Notes: generated from the sequence alone by a model not told the origin. A stretch of 43,097 bases of DNA from Phycisphaerales bacterium (GCA_022446795.1 JAKVBX010000006.1:74821-117917), one strand, 5' to 3'; numbered from the stretch's first letter, positions 25,172 through 34,352 are shown. Numbers and translations: made by a program.

Positions 25172-27256
25172 ATGAGCGACTCACCAGAACACGTTGATCC
25201 CAATTCGAAGACCGAGGGTCCATTCATCCCCGCGTCGAAGCGTCTGCCGGAACTGACCATCAAGGCCTTCATTCTCGGGATCATCCTGGCGGTGGTCCTC
25301 AGTGGCGCGAATGCCTATCTCGGGTTGCTGGCGGGAATGACCGTGTCCGCCTCGATCCCGGCGGCCGTCATTTCATTGGCCATTCTCCGGGCGTTCCGCC
25401 GTCGGAACATCCTCGAGAACAACATGGTGCAGACATGCGCTTCGGCGGGCGAATCACTGGCCGCTGGCGTGATCTTCACCTTCCCAGCCTTGATTCTCAT
25501 GGGCGCGTGGACCAGTTTCGACTGGGTACAGACAACCGTGATCGCGGGCGTCGGCGGCATCCTGGGTGTGTTGTTCACGATCCCGTTGCGTCGGGCACTG
25601 GTCGTGGACTCGGAACTGAAGTTCCCCGAGGGTGTCGCGACGGCCGAGTTGCTCAAGGCTGGTGAACAGGGCGCCAAGGGTTCGATTGCCGCGATCGTTT
25701 TCGGTGGCATCCTGGGCGCCGTCTTCAAGATCGGTGACACGGGGTTGAAGATCTGGACGGGCGTCCTCGAAGGCGCCCAGCGGGCGGGCGACTCCATCGT
25801 CTACTTCGGCAGCAACCTGTCCCCGGCACTCCTGGGCGTGGGCTACATCGTCGGTCTCAATATCGCGATCCTCGTCTTCATTGGTGGTGCGGTGAACTGG
25901 TACGTCGCCATCCCGATCATCTCCGGCAGCCAGGACTGGCCGGTCTACGAGTACATCGAGGGTGGCGCGAACTGGAACCAGTTTGCCGTGGCCGCTGACT
26001 CGCCCAAGATCGGAAGTCCAGTCGCAGCAGAAAGTTGGGCGTACACGATCTGGAGCAAGCAGACCCGCTACCTGGGTGTCGGTGCGATGGTGGTCGGCGG
26101 GATCTGGGCCCTGGTTCGCCTGTTCCCGAGCCTCATCCGCGGCATCTCCGCTGGGTTCATGGCCTATCGCGAACGTCGGTCGGGGCAGGGGACCGTGGCC
26201 CGGACCGAGATCGATGCCCCCATGCAGTGGGTTGGTGTCGCCTTGATGCTCTCGACCGTTCCCCTGTTCGTCATCTTCGGCGTGGTCACCGAGTTGTGGT
26301 GGATCGCCGCATTCATGGCGGTGATCATGCTGATCGCCGGGTTCCTGTTCTCCGCGGTCGCCGCATACATGGCGGGACTCGTCGGGTCATCAAACAACCC
26401 CATATCGGGTGTCACGATCGCGACGCTCCTGGCCAGTTCCTTCCTGCTCCTGGCGGTCGGCATGGTGGCGCCCGGGGGGCCGGTTGCGGCCATCCTGATC
26501 GGCGCCGTGGTCTGTTGTGCCGCTGCGATCGGTGGTGACAACATGCAGGATCTCAAGGCGGGACACCTTCTCGGCGCCACGCCCTGGAAGATGCAGATCA
26601 TGCAGGCCGTCGGTGTCATCGCCGCGGCCGTCGTCATGGCGCCGATCCTGACGCTTTTGCTGGGGGCCTATGGCATCGGCTCCGTGACCGTCGAGGGCCA
26701 GACACCACTGGAGGCGCCGCAGGCGTCACTGATGGCCTCGGTCGCCGAGGGCGTCTTCGGCGCCGGCCTGCCGTGGACGATGGTGTACATCGGCATGGCA
26801 TTGGCGGGTGTCGTCATCCTGGTCGATCTGTTCCTGGAATCCCGACAGTCATCCTTCCGGACACCGGTCCTGGCCGTGGCGGTCGGGGTCTATCTTCCCC
26901 TGGAACTGTCGGTTCCGATTCTCCTGGGTGGTGCGATCCATTGGGCCATCCATGGTCGGCATGGCAACCGGGACGAGATGGAAGGGGAGTTCTCTGCCGA
27001 CATGCGGGATCTCCGGCGGTCCAGCGAGCGGAACGGCCTGCTGATGGCCGCCGGCCTCATCACCGGTGAAGCCATCCTCGGGATCGTCCTGGCCATTCCA
27101 CTGGTGCTGGCCGAGGGCAAGAATCCCATGGCCATCGGCGGTGGCGAAGGCAGCATTCTGCCCGTCTCCTGGGGTGGTGCGGTACTCTTCGTCCTCGTCT
27201 GCCTGGCCCTGGCTCGCATGGCACGGCCTCGCATGAGCAAGAACCGGGCGAACTGA
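25172..27256 (+). CDS. OPT family oligopeptide transporter
   Basis: 694 residues and about 15-16 membrane helices. Family signatures are near the N-terminus: 'ELTIKAFILGIILAVVLSGANAYLGLLAG' region and 'NNMVQTCASAGESLAAGVIFTFPALI' (about residues 90-115), and later 'MAGLVGSSNNPISGVTIATLL' and 'GDNMQDLKAGHLLGATP'. OPT members take up oligopeptides or metal chelates with protons across the inner membrane. Substrate cannot be read. It starts 2 bases after the asparaginase-like stop and is followed 27 bases later by a peptide transporter of another superfamily, which suggests peptide use. Confidence 0.96.
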   Translation: MSDSPEHVDPNSKTEGPFIPASKRLPELTIKAFILGIILAVVLSGANAYLGLLAGMTVSASIPAAVISLAILRAFRRRNILENNMVQTCASAGESLAAGVIFTFPALILMGAWTSFDWVQTTVIAGVGGILGVLFTIPLRRALVVDSELKFPEGVATAELLKAGEQGAKGSIAAIVFGGILGAVFKIGDTGLKIWTGVLEGAQRAGDSIVYFGSNLSPALLGVGYIVGLNIAILVFIGGAVNWYVAIPIISGSQDWPVYEYIEGGANWNQFAVAADSPKIGSPVAAESWAYTIWSKQTRYLGVGAMVVGGIWALVRLFPSLIRGISAGFMAYRERRSGQGTVARTEIDAPMQWVGVALMLSTVPLFVIFGVVTELWWIAAFMAVIMLIAGFLFSAVAAYMAGLVGSSNNPISGVTIATLLASSFLLLAVGMVAPGGPVAAILIGAVVCCAAAIGGDNMQDLKAGHLLGATPWKMQIMQAVGVIAAAVVMAPILTLLLGAYGIGSVTVEGQTPLEAPQASLMASVAEGVFGAGLPWTMVYIGMALAGVVILVDLFLESRQSSFRTPVLAVAVGVYLPLELSVPILLGGAIHWAIHGRHGNRDEMEGEFSADMRDLRRSSERNGLLMAAGLITGEAILGIVLAIPLVLAEGKNPMAIGGGEGSILPVSWGGAVLFVLVCLALARMARPRMSKNRAN

Positions 27257-27283
27257 CCTCGGACGCGTTCCCGAAAGGACATC

Positions 27284-28930
27284 ATGGCTGGATCCAAGTA
27301 TCGCACCGCACCGCTGGCTACGAAGAAGCTGCCGAGTGGCTTGTCTTTCATCGTAGGGAACGAAGCGGCCGAGCGGCTCAGCTACTACGGGATGAAGGCC
27401 CTGCTGCCGATCTTCCTGACCAGCTACCTGATGACTGCTGCTGGTGCGGATGACCAGATGACGCGGACCGAGATGATCTCTTTGATCAGCTTGTTCGGCG
27501 CCGGTGTCTATGTCTTTCCGATCCTCGGGGCCATCATCGCCGACGCGGTGCTGGGCAAGTACCTGACCATCATGTCGCTGTCCATGGTGTACGTGGCGGG
27601 GCATGCCTGTCTCGCGCTGATGGACATGCCACAGAACTTCCTCGAGGCCACGATGGAACCCCGGGGCTGGCTGTACCTGGGATTGATTCTGATCGCGATC
27701 GGCTCCGGCGGCATCAAGCCCTGCGTGTCGGCACATGTCGGCGACCAGTTCGGCAAGTCCAATGCGCACCTGCTTGAACGGGTGTACGGCTGGTTCTACT
27801 TCGCCATCAACTTCGGCAGTTTCTTCGCCTATGCCTTCCTTCCCGGCGTGATGCGCGAGGCCGGCCCGGGTTGGGCCTTCGGCATTCCGGGGATCGCCAT
27901 GGCCGTGGCGACCTTCGTGTTCTGGCTGGGCCGCCGTCGGTACGCTCACCTTCCGCCCCGGGGAATGGAGTTCGTTCGGGAGTCCTTCACCGGTGAAGGG
28001 CGGAGTGCCCTGCTTCGCCTCATCCCCATCTACCTTTTCGTCGCCATCTTCTGGTCGCTCTATGACCAGAGCGCCACGACGTGGGTGGACCAGTCCAGGT
28101 CGATGAACCGGGACGTATGGGGCTTCCACCTGCTCCCGGATCAGATCGGATTCATCAATCCGTTGCTGATCATGATCTTCATCCCGATCTTCGCCTACCT
28201 GATCTACCCGGGCATCCAGAAGGTCTGGAAGCTCACGCCCATACGCAAGATCGGCCTGGGCTTCGTGCTCACGGCCATTGCCTTTGCGGTGTCCGCCCTG
28301 GCGGAGCATCGGATCACGGAGGCCCGGGAGGCCTTCGCCGCCAAGATCACCCAGGTGCATGCCGAGGGAAAGGCGGACCTGGCCAACACGTCCGCGTTGA
28401 TGCGTCATGGCGAGGTCACGGTTGACGGCCAGACGCATGAGATTCCCGACAAGCGTCCCGAACTGGCGACGGTGATTGACGAGTTCCTGGAGGTCGGCCA
28501 GCAGGCTGATCTACCTGCCACGGACATCGCCAGATGTGGTGTGCTGTTGACGACTGATGGTGTCACGCACTCGGCCGACTGGCCCTCGGTGTGGTGGACC
28601 CTCGTGGCCTACATCATCCTGACCGCGGGTGAGGTCATGGTGTCGATCACCTGCCTGGAGTTCTCATATACCCAGGCGCCACGAGCGATGAAGTCGTTCG
28701 TGATGGGCCTGTACCTGTTGAGTGTCTCGTTGGGCAATGTCATCACCTGGGGCGTCAACCAAGTCACGATGGATGCCGATGGCAATTCATCGCTGGTCGG
28801 GGCGACCTACTACTGGTTCTTCACCGGCCTGATGGTGGTGGCCGGGCTGGTGTATGCCTGCGTCTCGCCGTTCTTCAAGACGAAGACGTACATGCAGGAA
28901 GAGATGGGGTCACCAGACGACGGCGGTTGA
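27284..28930 (+). CDS. POT/PTR family proton-coupled peptide transporter (12-helix type)
   Basis: 548 residues. GAAAGGA lies about 6 bases before the ATG. The proton-coupling ExxER motif is E27-A-A-E30-R31 in 'GNEAAERLSYYGMKALL'; the family signatures 'GSGGIKPCVSAHVGDQF' and 'FYFAINFGSFFAY' follow. I count 12 membrane helices, with no extra HA/HB pair between helices 6 and 7, but a hydrophilic insertion of about 90 residues between helices 9 and 10 (about residues 343-435). Helix 7-8 carries 'FWSLYDQSATTWVDQS' and 'LLPDQIGFINPLLI'. It is the last gene of the operon and converges on the lipoprotein gene with 21 bases between. Confidence 0.96.
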   Translation: MAGSKYRTAPLATKKLPSGLSFIVGNEAAERLSYYGMKALLPIFLTSYLMTAAGADDQMTRTEMISLISLFGAGVYVFPILGAIIADAVLGKYLTIMSLSMVYVAGHACLALMDMPQNFLEATMEPRGWLYLGLILIAIGSGGIKPCVSAHVGDQFGKSNAHLLERVYGWFYFAINFGSFFAYAFLPGVMREAGPGWAFGIPGIAMAVATFVFWLGRRRYAHLPPRGMEFVRESFTGEGRSALLRLIPIYLFVAIFWSLYDQSATTWVDQSRSMNRDVWGFHLLPDQIGFINPLLIMIFIPIFAYLIYPGIQKVWKLTPIRKIGLGFVLTAIAFAVSALAEHRITEAREAFAAKITQVHAEGKADLANTSALMRHGEVTVDGQTHEIPDKRPELATVIDEFLEVGQQADLPATDIARCGVLLTTDGVTHSADWPSVWWTLVAYIILTAGEVMVSITCLEFSYTQAPRAMKSFVMGLYLLSVSLGNVITWGVNQVTMDADGNSSLVGATYYWFFTGLMVVAGLVYACVSPFFKTKTYMQEEMGSPDDGG

Positions 28931-28951
28931 TGGTTCAACCGGGCCCAGGGC

Positions 28952-30163
28952 TCAGCTGGCGGGTGCCTGCGGTGTGCTCGAGGGCGCCTGTGGGACCATC
29001 GCCCGGACTTCCAGTTCATCCATGTCCTGGACGAACATGAGGTAGGGGATCCTCGGCGAGGTTGTCGAACGCGGAATGGCGGTGTCGTAGCGGACTCGAA
29101 CGAATGCCAGCGGGTTGTCCGGGTCCTGCCAACGAAGATCCCGGACCGTGCTGACCAGGTAGCCCTTCGACGAAGGATCGTTGATGGCGGTGGTGGAACT
29201 CTCGGAGAGACCGAACGGGGGATCCTTCCGGATGTTCATCGGCAGCCACACGTAGACCGAACGTTGGGAGGGGTGGTAGAAAATCACTTCTTCGATCAGT
29301 GGCGGCTGCAGGCCCTGGATGACGGGCTGTCCACGACGCGCCTGAAGCGCATCGGTGCGGCGTCCACCGGGCATGATGTCGAACCGACGGGGACTATCCT
29401 GGAGCAGTTCAGGGGTCCGGGCATCCAGCGACATGATTGACAGGACGCCGGAGTCGGCCAGGAAGAAGACGGACAGTCGACTGGAGCGGGTACTCCAGGC
29501 CGGAAGCAGCCATTCGCCGCCGCGGGGACTGATGCCCATCTCGCTGTCGTCGGCGAAGCGGATCACGAGTGAGAACTGGGTGTCCTGTTTTCCTCGCGAA
29601 CACCAGGCCAGTTCACCATTGGGCCCCAGCGTACCGAAGGCATTGACGTTGTCGTCCTTGACCAGCCATTCCAGGGCACCGCTGTCCCAGGCGATCTTCC
29701 CGATCCATCGCGAGCCATCCAGTCGCGGTGCTTCCACGAGGAAGCCCTCGGCATCGGCGGAGGAGCCCAGCAGGAGTGGCGGTGGCAGCTTGAGGTAGGG
29801 GTCCAGCCGGCCCGCGATGGCGTCGATGGTCCAGATCTCGATACCGGTGAATTCCGGGACCTCGCTGTCGGGCTGGGCCAGCAGGGTTGCTGGTGAGACC
29901 AGTGGGCCGGTTTCGATGGCGAGCCACTTGCCGTTCGGGCTCGTCAAGGGCAGGGTAGAGCCATTGAACGGGACGTTGCCCAGTGACCAGTCCATCGCGG
30001 CGAAGGCCACTTCATTGGCCCGGGCGGGCTTGTTGTTGGCTCGGGCGATCTCGTAGATCGCCTTCGCGGTTTCTGGACGCATCGTCGGCCGGGAGTCACA
30101 TCCCGGGGCCAGGATGGCGGCGACAGTTCCCCCAAGCAACAGCAGGGAAGTCCGTCGCATCAT
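28952..30163 (-). CDS. Lipoprotein coupled to the secretin gene, possible beta-propeller
   Basis: 403 residues. A signal peptide with a lipobox is visible: 'MMRRTSLLLLGGTVAAILAPGC' with the lipid-attachment cysteine at residue 22. The mature part has repeats of the sort 'SPNGKWLAIETG', 'GPNGELAWCSRG' and 'WQDPDNPLAFVRVRY', which recall TolB/WD-type beta-propeller blades, but no full set could be confirmed. Its ATG overlaps the gspD stop (ATGA), and it is the last gene of the secretion operon. An outer-membrane lipoprotein next to a secretin could be a pilotin or accessory subunit, but it is three times larger than known GspS pilotins. The family is not recognised. Confidence 0.85.
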   Translation of the reverse strand: MMRRTSLLLLGGTVAAILAPGCDSRPTMRPETAKAIYEIARANNKPARANEVAFAAMDWSLGNVPFNGSTLPLTSPNGKWLAIETGPLVSPATLLAQPDSEVPEFTGIEIWTIDAIAGRLDPYLKLPPPLLLGSSADAEGFLVEAPRLDGSRWIGKIAWDSGALEWLVKDDNVNAFGTLGPNGELAWCSRGKQDTQFSLVIRFADDSEMGISPRGGEWLLPAWSTRSSRLSVFFLADSGVLSIMSLDARTPELLQDSPRRFDIMPGGRRTDALQARRGQPVIQGLQPPLIEEVIFYHPSQRSVYVWLPMNIRKDPPFGLSESSTTAINDPSSKGYLVSTVRDLRWQDPDNPLAFVRVRYDTAIPRSTTSPRIPYLMFVQDMDELEVRAMVPQAPSSTPQAPAS

Positions 30164-33135
30164 GATCCATCTTCCTTGTTCTTCTCATCCTCGTCATCGG
30201 GGATGCCCAGCAGCTTCGGCTGGAACTCGTCGATCTCGGTCTGGATGGGCGCGTCGTCGAGCGAGCCACCCGGGAGCCTCGGCTGGAGTTCACGTGGGGT
30301 GTACTCGGTAGCGCCGGGCCTGTTGTTCTGGACATGGGATTTGATCCGGTCGTAGATGTCCAGGTCGATGAGTCGTTCGCCCTCGTCCAACTGTTCCGCG
30401 AGTGGCCGGGCGACGCCCTCGAGCCGCTCGAGATCTTCGACATTGAAGTTGACGTAGTTGTCCTCGGGCCGATGGACGACGGTAGGTGTGATGAAGGCGA
30501 TCAGTTCCTTCCGCTCCAGGCTCTGATCGGTGAACGTGAAGATCGGCCCGATGAAGGGGATCTCCGACAGGAACGGGATGGCGTAACGGGTGAGCCGCTC
30601 TGCCTCACGCAGAAGGCCGCCAACCACCAGGGTCTGCCCGTCCAGGAGAATGACGTGCGAGTTCACCTGCTTGCGGTTGAACTCGGCGCTGTTGGTCCCA
30701 CCGACCTGGACGTTGGGACCGACCTCGGACAGTTCCAGCGAGACGGTAAGGTCAACCGCGCCTTCCTCGGTGATGCGAGGGCGGACGTTCAGGAACACAC
30801 CGACGTTCTTGTAGTTGATGTTCGTGAGGGTATTGAGCCCACCCGAGGCGGCGTCAGTCTGGCTGGAGGCAATCGGGTATTCCCGACCGCTGAAGAAGAC
30901 GGCTTCTTCGTTATCCGCCGTGAAGACACGCGGTTCCTGGATGACCCGGGAGTTGGTCAGGGTCGAGAGTGCCTCGACGATCACGCTGACCGAGTAGGGG
31001 CCGAGGTTGAGCTCGGACGTGGTCGCAGCATCGCCGCTTCCCAGGATGTTGGACAGGAAGCCCGTGACCTGGGCGGCGAAGTCCGCGGTTCCGCCGACGA
31101 ATGGTCCATCAGGCGTCCAGCCGTCGCCGAACTTGATGCCCAGGTCCAGTCCGTCGGTAATGTCGACCTCGACGATCGTGGCGGCGATCTGGACTTGCCG
31201 TCGGGGCTGGTCCAGGCCCTGGATCAACTGGATCATGGAGTCCTGGTAGGCCGGCGGGGACATGATGGCCAGGGCATTCTGCCGGACGATCGGGACCACG
31301 CGGACCTTTCCGATCAGCGCCGATTCCGGTGTCTGTTCATCGGCATTGGCGCCAGTCTGCCAGGGGAACTGCAGGTCGCCACCACCGTCTCCACCACCGT
31401 CGGGTCCTTCAACGCCACCGCCACCACCCTCGGAGTCCGTGAAGCCCTGGGCCGTCAGGCCCTCGGACGGACGCGGCAGGTTGACTCGGGCGCCGGCTCG
31501 GGCGAGGAGGACGTTGATCTCTTCTGACAGGGAAACGGCATCCGCGTACTTCAGCGGGATGATCTGCGGCAGGCCGACATTGGACGGCTTGTCGAGATCA
31601 CTGATGATGCTCTCGATGAAGGTGAAGCTCTCGACCGTTCGCGCGAGCACGAGCAGGGCGTTCTTGTCCTCGTAGGCATCGATGCGATAAACGCCGCTGA
31701 TGCCGGTCGTGGCGTCGCCTCGCTGGTTGTTGCCGCCGGCACCACCTCGGCCACCAGCTCGGTTGCTGGTCGACGACGAGCCGGTGCCGAGCACCTCCTC
31801 GAGGAGTTCCTTGACCTTGAGTGGGTCGGTGTATTTCAGGACGAAGAGCCGCGAGGTGCCCTCCGGACGGGGGAGATCCCACTCGGTGTAGATGAGCCGG
31901 CCGATCTCCTGCATCTGCTCTGGTTCGGACTGGACCGTGAGCGTGTTCTGCTGGGCGTTGACGGTCACGCGGAACTCGACTTCGCCGGTCGTTCCCTGTG
32001 TCGCGCGACGGGTGTTTCCACCGCCGCCACCGGGGCGATTGCCACTGGGGCGATTGCCGCTGCTGGGCCGCGAGGCGGCGCCACCGCCGCCGCCGCCCTC
32101 GAAGAGATCCCAGACGTTGTCGGCGATCTCACCGGCATCGGCGAACTTGAGCCGGAACGTCTGCATGGTCTGGTTGACCCACACGCGATCCAACTGCTCG
32201 ATGATGACCTCCATCTGCTGGCACAGGGCGACGTCGGCCAGCAGGATGATCTGGTTCGACAGCGGGTCGACCGAGATGGCGGCATAGTCCGGGATGAACG
32301 GATCGATGTTGGCCTCGATATCGCTTGCATTCGCCTTCTCGATCTGGAAGATCTTGAGAATCAAGGTGCCCCGGTCGATGCGGTTCATGACCGACTCGTC
32401 GGCATTGACGACATCGATCTCGCCCATCTCCTTGGTGAGGATGTTGAGATCACCGATGATGATGACATCCGCACGTTCGATGACGCCGACCTGGTTCAGT
32501 CGCAGGTAGGAGAAGAGCATGTCCAGCGCTTCCTCCCGCGGCAGGTAGTCGTCCATGATGATGGTGAACTTCTTGTTGGCCGCCTGGTTGTTCTGGAGCG
32601 GGATGACAGCCTTGCCGGTCTGGACGGCGATGAAGGCGTAGAGTTCCTTCAGGGTCATGTCCTTCATGCCCAGCTTGATCTCGCCCGGGGGCACCGGACG
32701 GCGGTCGGCTCGGGCCCGTGATTGGCCATTGGCTTTCGGGGTGATGATCTCGATGACCTCGACGTCATCGCCATCATCAGTCTCGACCTCGACGGCCATC
32801 ACATCCTCGGTGGCGTCCTCTTCACCAGCGTTCTCCGCGGGCACCTCTTCCTCGGCGGGTGCGGGATCAGCTGGGGGGTCGGTCGGTACCGGGCGATCAG
32901 GATCCACGGCTGGCGGTGGTGGTGGTGGGGCCTGTGGGTCGGGCCGGTCCTGCGCCACGGCCAGTGGCGTGAGCGTCCAGAGCAGAGCGACCGTCAGTGT
33001 CGCGAAGATCCGGTGAGGGCGATGGAACACGAGGCGATCTCCTTGAACGGCCGTCCGAACGCGATCACCGTGGCCGTCCCTGGCTGTCGAGGTGTCGCAG
33101 TGCTGGTGGTTCATGTTCGGCATGGCAGTTCTCAT
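30160..33135 (-). CDS. gspD: Type II secretion system secretin GspD
   Basis: 991 residues. The secretin forms the outer-membrane gate of the T2SS. The start at 33135 overlaps the stop of the gene before (ATGA); a signal segment then lies at about 42-61 (cleavage near AVAQ). A Pro/Glu-rich linker (63-140) precedes an N0/STN-like domain (152-230). Four N1-type repeats follow (about 255-320, 324-422, 428-517, 522-643) against the usual three, with glycine-rich loops in three of them (346-374, 450-475, 568-588). The secretin core (645-890) has 'VPIVRQNALAIMS' just before it and 'LLVGG' and 'PFLSEIPFIGPIF' inside it. A C-terminal region of about 100 residues follows. The four-repeat count is my alignment by eye. 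Confidence 0.96.
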   Translation of the reverse strand: MRTAMPNMNHQHCDTSTARDGHGDRVRTAVQGDRLVFHRPHRIFATLTVALLWTLTPLAVAQDRPDPQAPPPPPPAVDPDRPVPTDPPADPAPAEEEVPAENAGEEDATEDVMAVEVETDDGDDVEVIEIITPKANGQSRARADRRPVPPGEIKLGMKDMTLKELYAFIAVQTGKAVIPLQNNQAANKKFTIIMDDYLPREEALDMLFSYLRLNQVGVIERADVIIIGDLNILTKEMGEIDVVNADESVMNRIDRGTLILKIFQIEKANASDIEANIDPFIPDYAAISVDPLSNQIILLADVALCQQMEVIIEQLDRVWVNQTMQTFRLKFADAGEIADNVWDLFEGGGGGGAASRPSSGNRPSGNRPGGGGGNTRRATQGTTGEVEFRVTVNAQQNTLTVQSEPEQMQEIGRLIYTEWDLPRPEGTSRLFVLKYTDPLKVKELLEEVLGTGSSSTSNRAGGRGGAGGNNQRGDATTGISGVYRIDAYEDKNALLVLARTVESFTFIESIISDLDKPSNVGLPQIIPLKYADAVSLSEEINVLLARAGARVNLPRPSEGLTAQGFTDSEGGGGGVEGPDGGGDGGGDLQFPWQTGANADEQTPESALIGKVRVVPIVRQNALAIMSPPAYQDSMIQLIQGLDQPRRQVQIAATIVEVDITDGLDLGIKFGDGWTPDGPFVGGTADFAAQVTGFLSNILGSGDAATTSELNLGPYSVSVIVEALSTLTNSRVIQEPRVFTADNEEAVFFSGREYPIASSQTDAASGGLNTLTNINYKNVGVFLNVRPRITEEGAVDLTVSLELSEVGPNVQVGGTNSAEFNRKQVNSHVILLDGQTLVVGGLLREAERLTRYAIPFLSEIPFIGPIFTFTDQSLERKELIAFITPTVVHRPEDNYVNFNVEDLERLEGVARPLAEQLDEGERLIDLDIYDRIKSHVQNNRPGATEYTPRELQPRLPGGSLDDAPIQTEIDEFQPKLLGIPDDEDEKNKEDGS

Positions 33136-34352
33136 CCGTCCGCGGGCGGCGTGGTTGGGGGTGTCTGGGGAGTCGCGGGTTCGGTCGTCCCGGAAGCGTC
33201 ATCCGGTTCGGCAGCGGCTGGTGTTTCCGTGCCGGGTTCCTCGGGGGCGGTTACGGCCGGGGTACTGGCGTTGGTATTGCCAGCGGTTGCCGTGGCATTG
33301 TCATTGGACGAGGGCAACTCGATGCTGGTGGCGTTGTCATTGACCGGTGCCAGGCCACTGGCATTCAGGTTGGCAGCGGTTGCGTTTTCATTGCCACCGG
33401 CAATGGTGGCATTGTCATTGGCCGGGGTCATGGACGCGTTGGTATTCGTCGCGGTTGCTGCTGGTTCGTCCTCCGGTTCCGGTTCCGGATCCGGCTCGGG
33501 CGGCTTGGGCTTGAGGTTCTGGACCGACAGGATGTCGGCCTTGAAGATCTCGATGGGGTAGTCGTATCGATCGACATCCACCACCAGCCAGGCATCGTTG
33601 GCCCGAGTCAGGGTGCCACGAATGCTCGCCTCGTAGGGACCCTGCCGGTAGATCACGCGGACCGGGTCGCCGGCGATGGTGCCGGCCGGCCAGCCGCCTT
33701 CACCTTCCAGCAGTTCGGTGTCCGTGTCGTCGGCGTCGCGTTCGTCCACCACGATGCCGTCCTCGGCGGAATCCAGGTCCGACTCGTTGGACGTGAAGTC
33801 GGGCATCTTCATCTCGAACAACGTGACCTCGTAGGGGCCGCCGCCCTTGTACTTCACCTCGACGGTGCGAGGGGGCGATGTGCCGAGGAGTTCGATGTCC
33901 TTCCTGGTCTCGCCCACGTTGATCACGATCATGTCCGAGGTCCCGCTGGCGGGCTTGAAGATCGCGGTCGCGCCGATGATGGCGGTCAGGTCCGGTCCGA
34001 CGTAGGTCTTCGGGTACTTCGGCGCCGGCGGCGTCGGGTTGACCGGCGGTGGTGGTGGTGGGGTCGGGGCCTTGGGCGCCGGAGGCGGGGTGTAGACCGG
34101 CTTGGGCCTCGGCGGATCGGGGGGTCGGAAGAAGAACGATCGACCGATGAACCGTTCCCGGTCCGCGGTCATCGCCAGTTCGTGTTCCGTGATCAGTGGG
34201 CTTATGGGGTCGCGGTCGGGGGCACCGGCGCCGACGGCGGTGCCGGCTGATGTGACCAGTTGCGGCAATTCGAACAGCAGGACGAAAAGCACGATGAGCA
34301 CTGCCGCCAGGCTCATCCCGAGCGGCCCCATCAGTGGATTGCGGGTGTCCAT
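33132..34352 (-). CDS. GspC/PilP-like inner-membrane protein with NxNA[S/T] repeat tail
   Basis: 406 residues from ATG 34352 (TGATG overlap with the gspM stop). One membrane anchor (about 12-33) is followed by a linker, a proline-rich stretch (77-115), and a beta-rich region (about 116-280) with 'KTYVGPDLTAIIGATAIF', 'VINVGE...KDIELLG' and 'VKYKGGGPYEVTLFEM' patterns like the homology region of GspC or PilP. The rest (about 281-406) is low complexity: PEPDPEPEPEDEP, then seven NxNA[S/T] copies (303-363), then Pro/Thr/Glu. In the operon it lies between the assembly genes gspL-gspM and the secretin, where GspC/PilP connects the two. The assignment rests on position, topology and weak sequence features. 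Next gene gspD overlaps by ATGA. Confidence 0.8.
   Translation of the reverse strand: MDTRNPLMGPLGMSLAAVLIVLFVLLFELPQLVTSAGTAVGAGAPDRDPISPLITEHELAMTADRERFIGRSFFFRPPDPPRPKPVYTPPPAPKAPTPPPPPPVNPTPPAPKYPKTYVGPDLTAIIGATAIFKPASGTSDMIVINVGETRKDIELLGTSPPRTVEVKYKGGGPYEVTLFEMKMPDFTSNESDLDSAEDGIVVDERDADDTDTELLEGEGGWPAGTIAGDPVRVIYRQGPYEASIRGTLTRANDAWLVVDVDRYDYPIEIFKADILSVQNLKPKPPEPDPEPEPEDEPAATATNTNASMTPANDNATIAGGNENATAANLNASGLAPVNDNATSIELPSSNDNATATAGNTNASTPAVTAPEEPGTETPAAAEPDDASGTTEPATPQTPPTTPPADG
33264..33446 (-). repeat. Seven NxNA[S/T] repeats in the GspC/PilP-like protein
   Basis: Encoded copies start at residues N303, N312, N321, N328, N338, N350 and N359 (spacing 7-12), each of the form N-x-N-A-S/T with x = T, D, E, L, D, D, T. 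Each holds an N-A-[S/T] N-glycosylation sequon. The DNA copies are not identical, so this is a conserved protein-level motif rather than a recent DNA duplication. Confidence 0.9.

Noticed and set aside
28925-28940. Small hairpin (6-bp stem) at the convergent junction between POT and lipoprotein genes
   Set aside because: The stem is short, overlaps the stop codon and is followed by GC-rich sequence with no T-run. It is not a convincing terminator.
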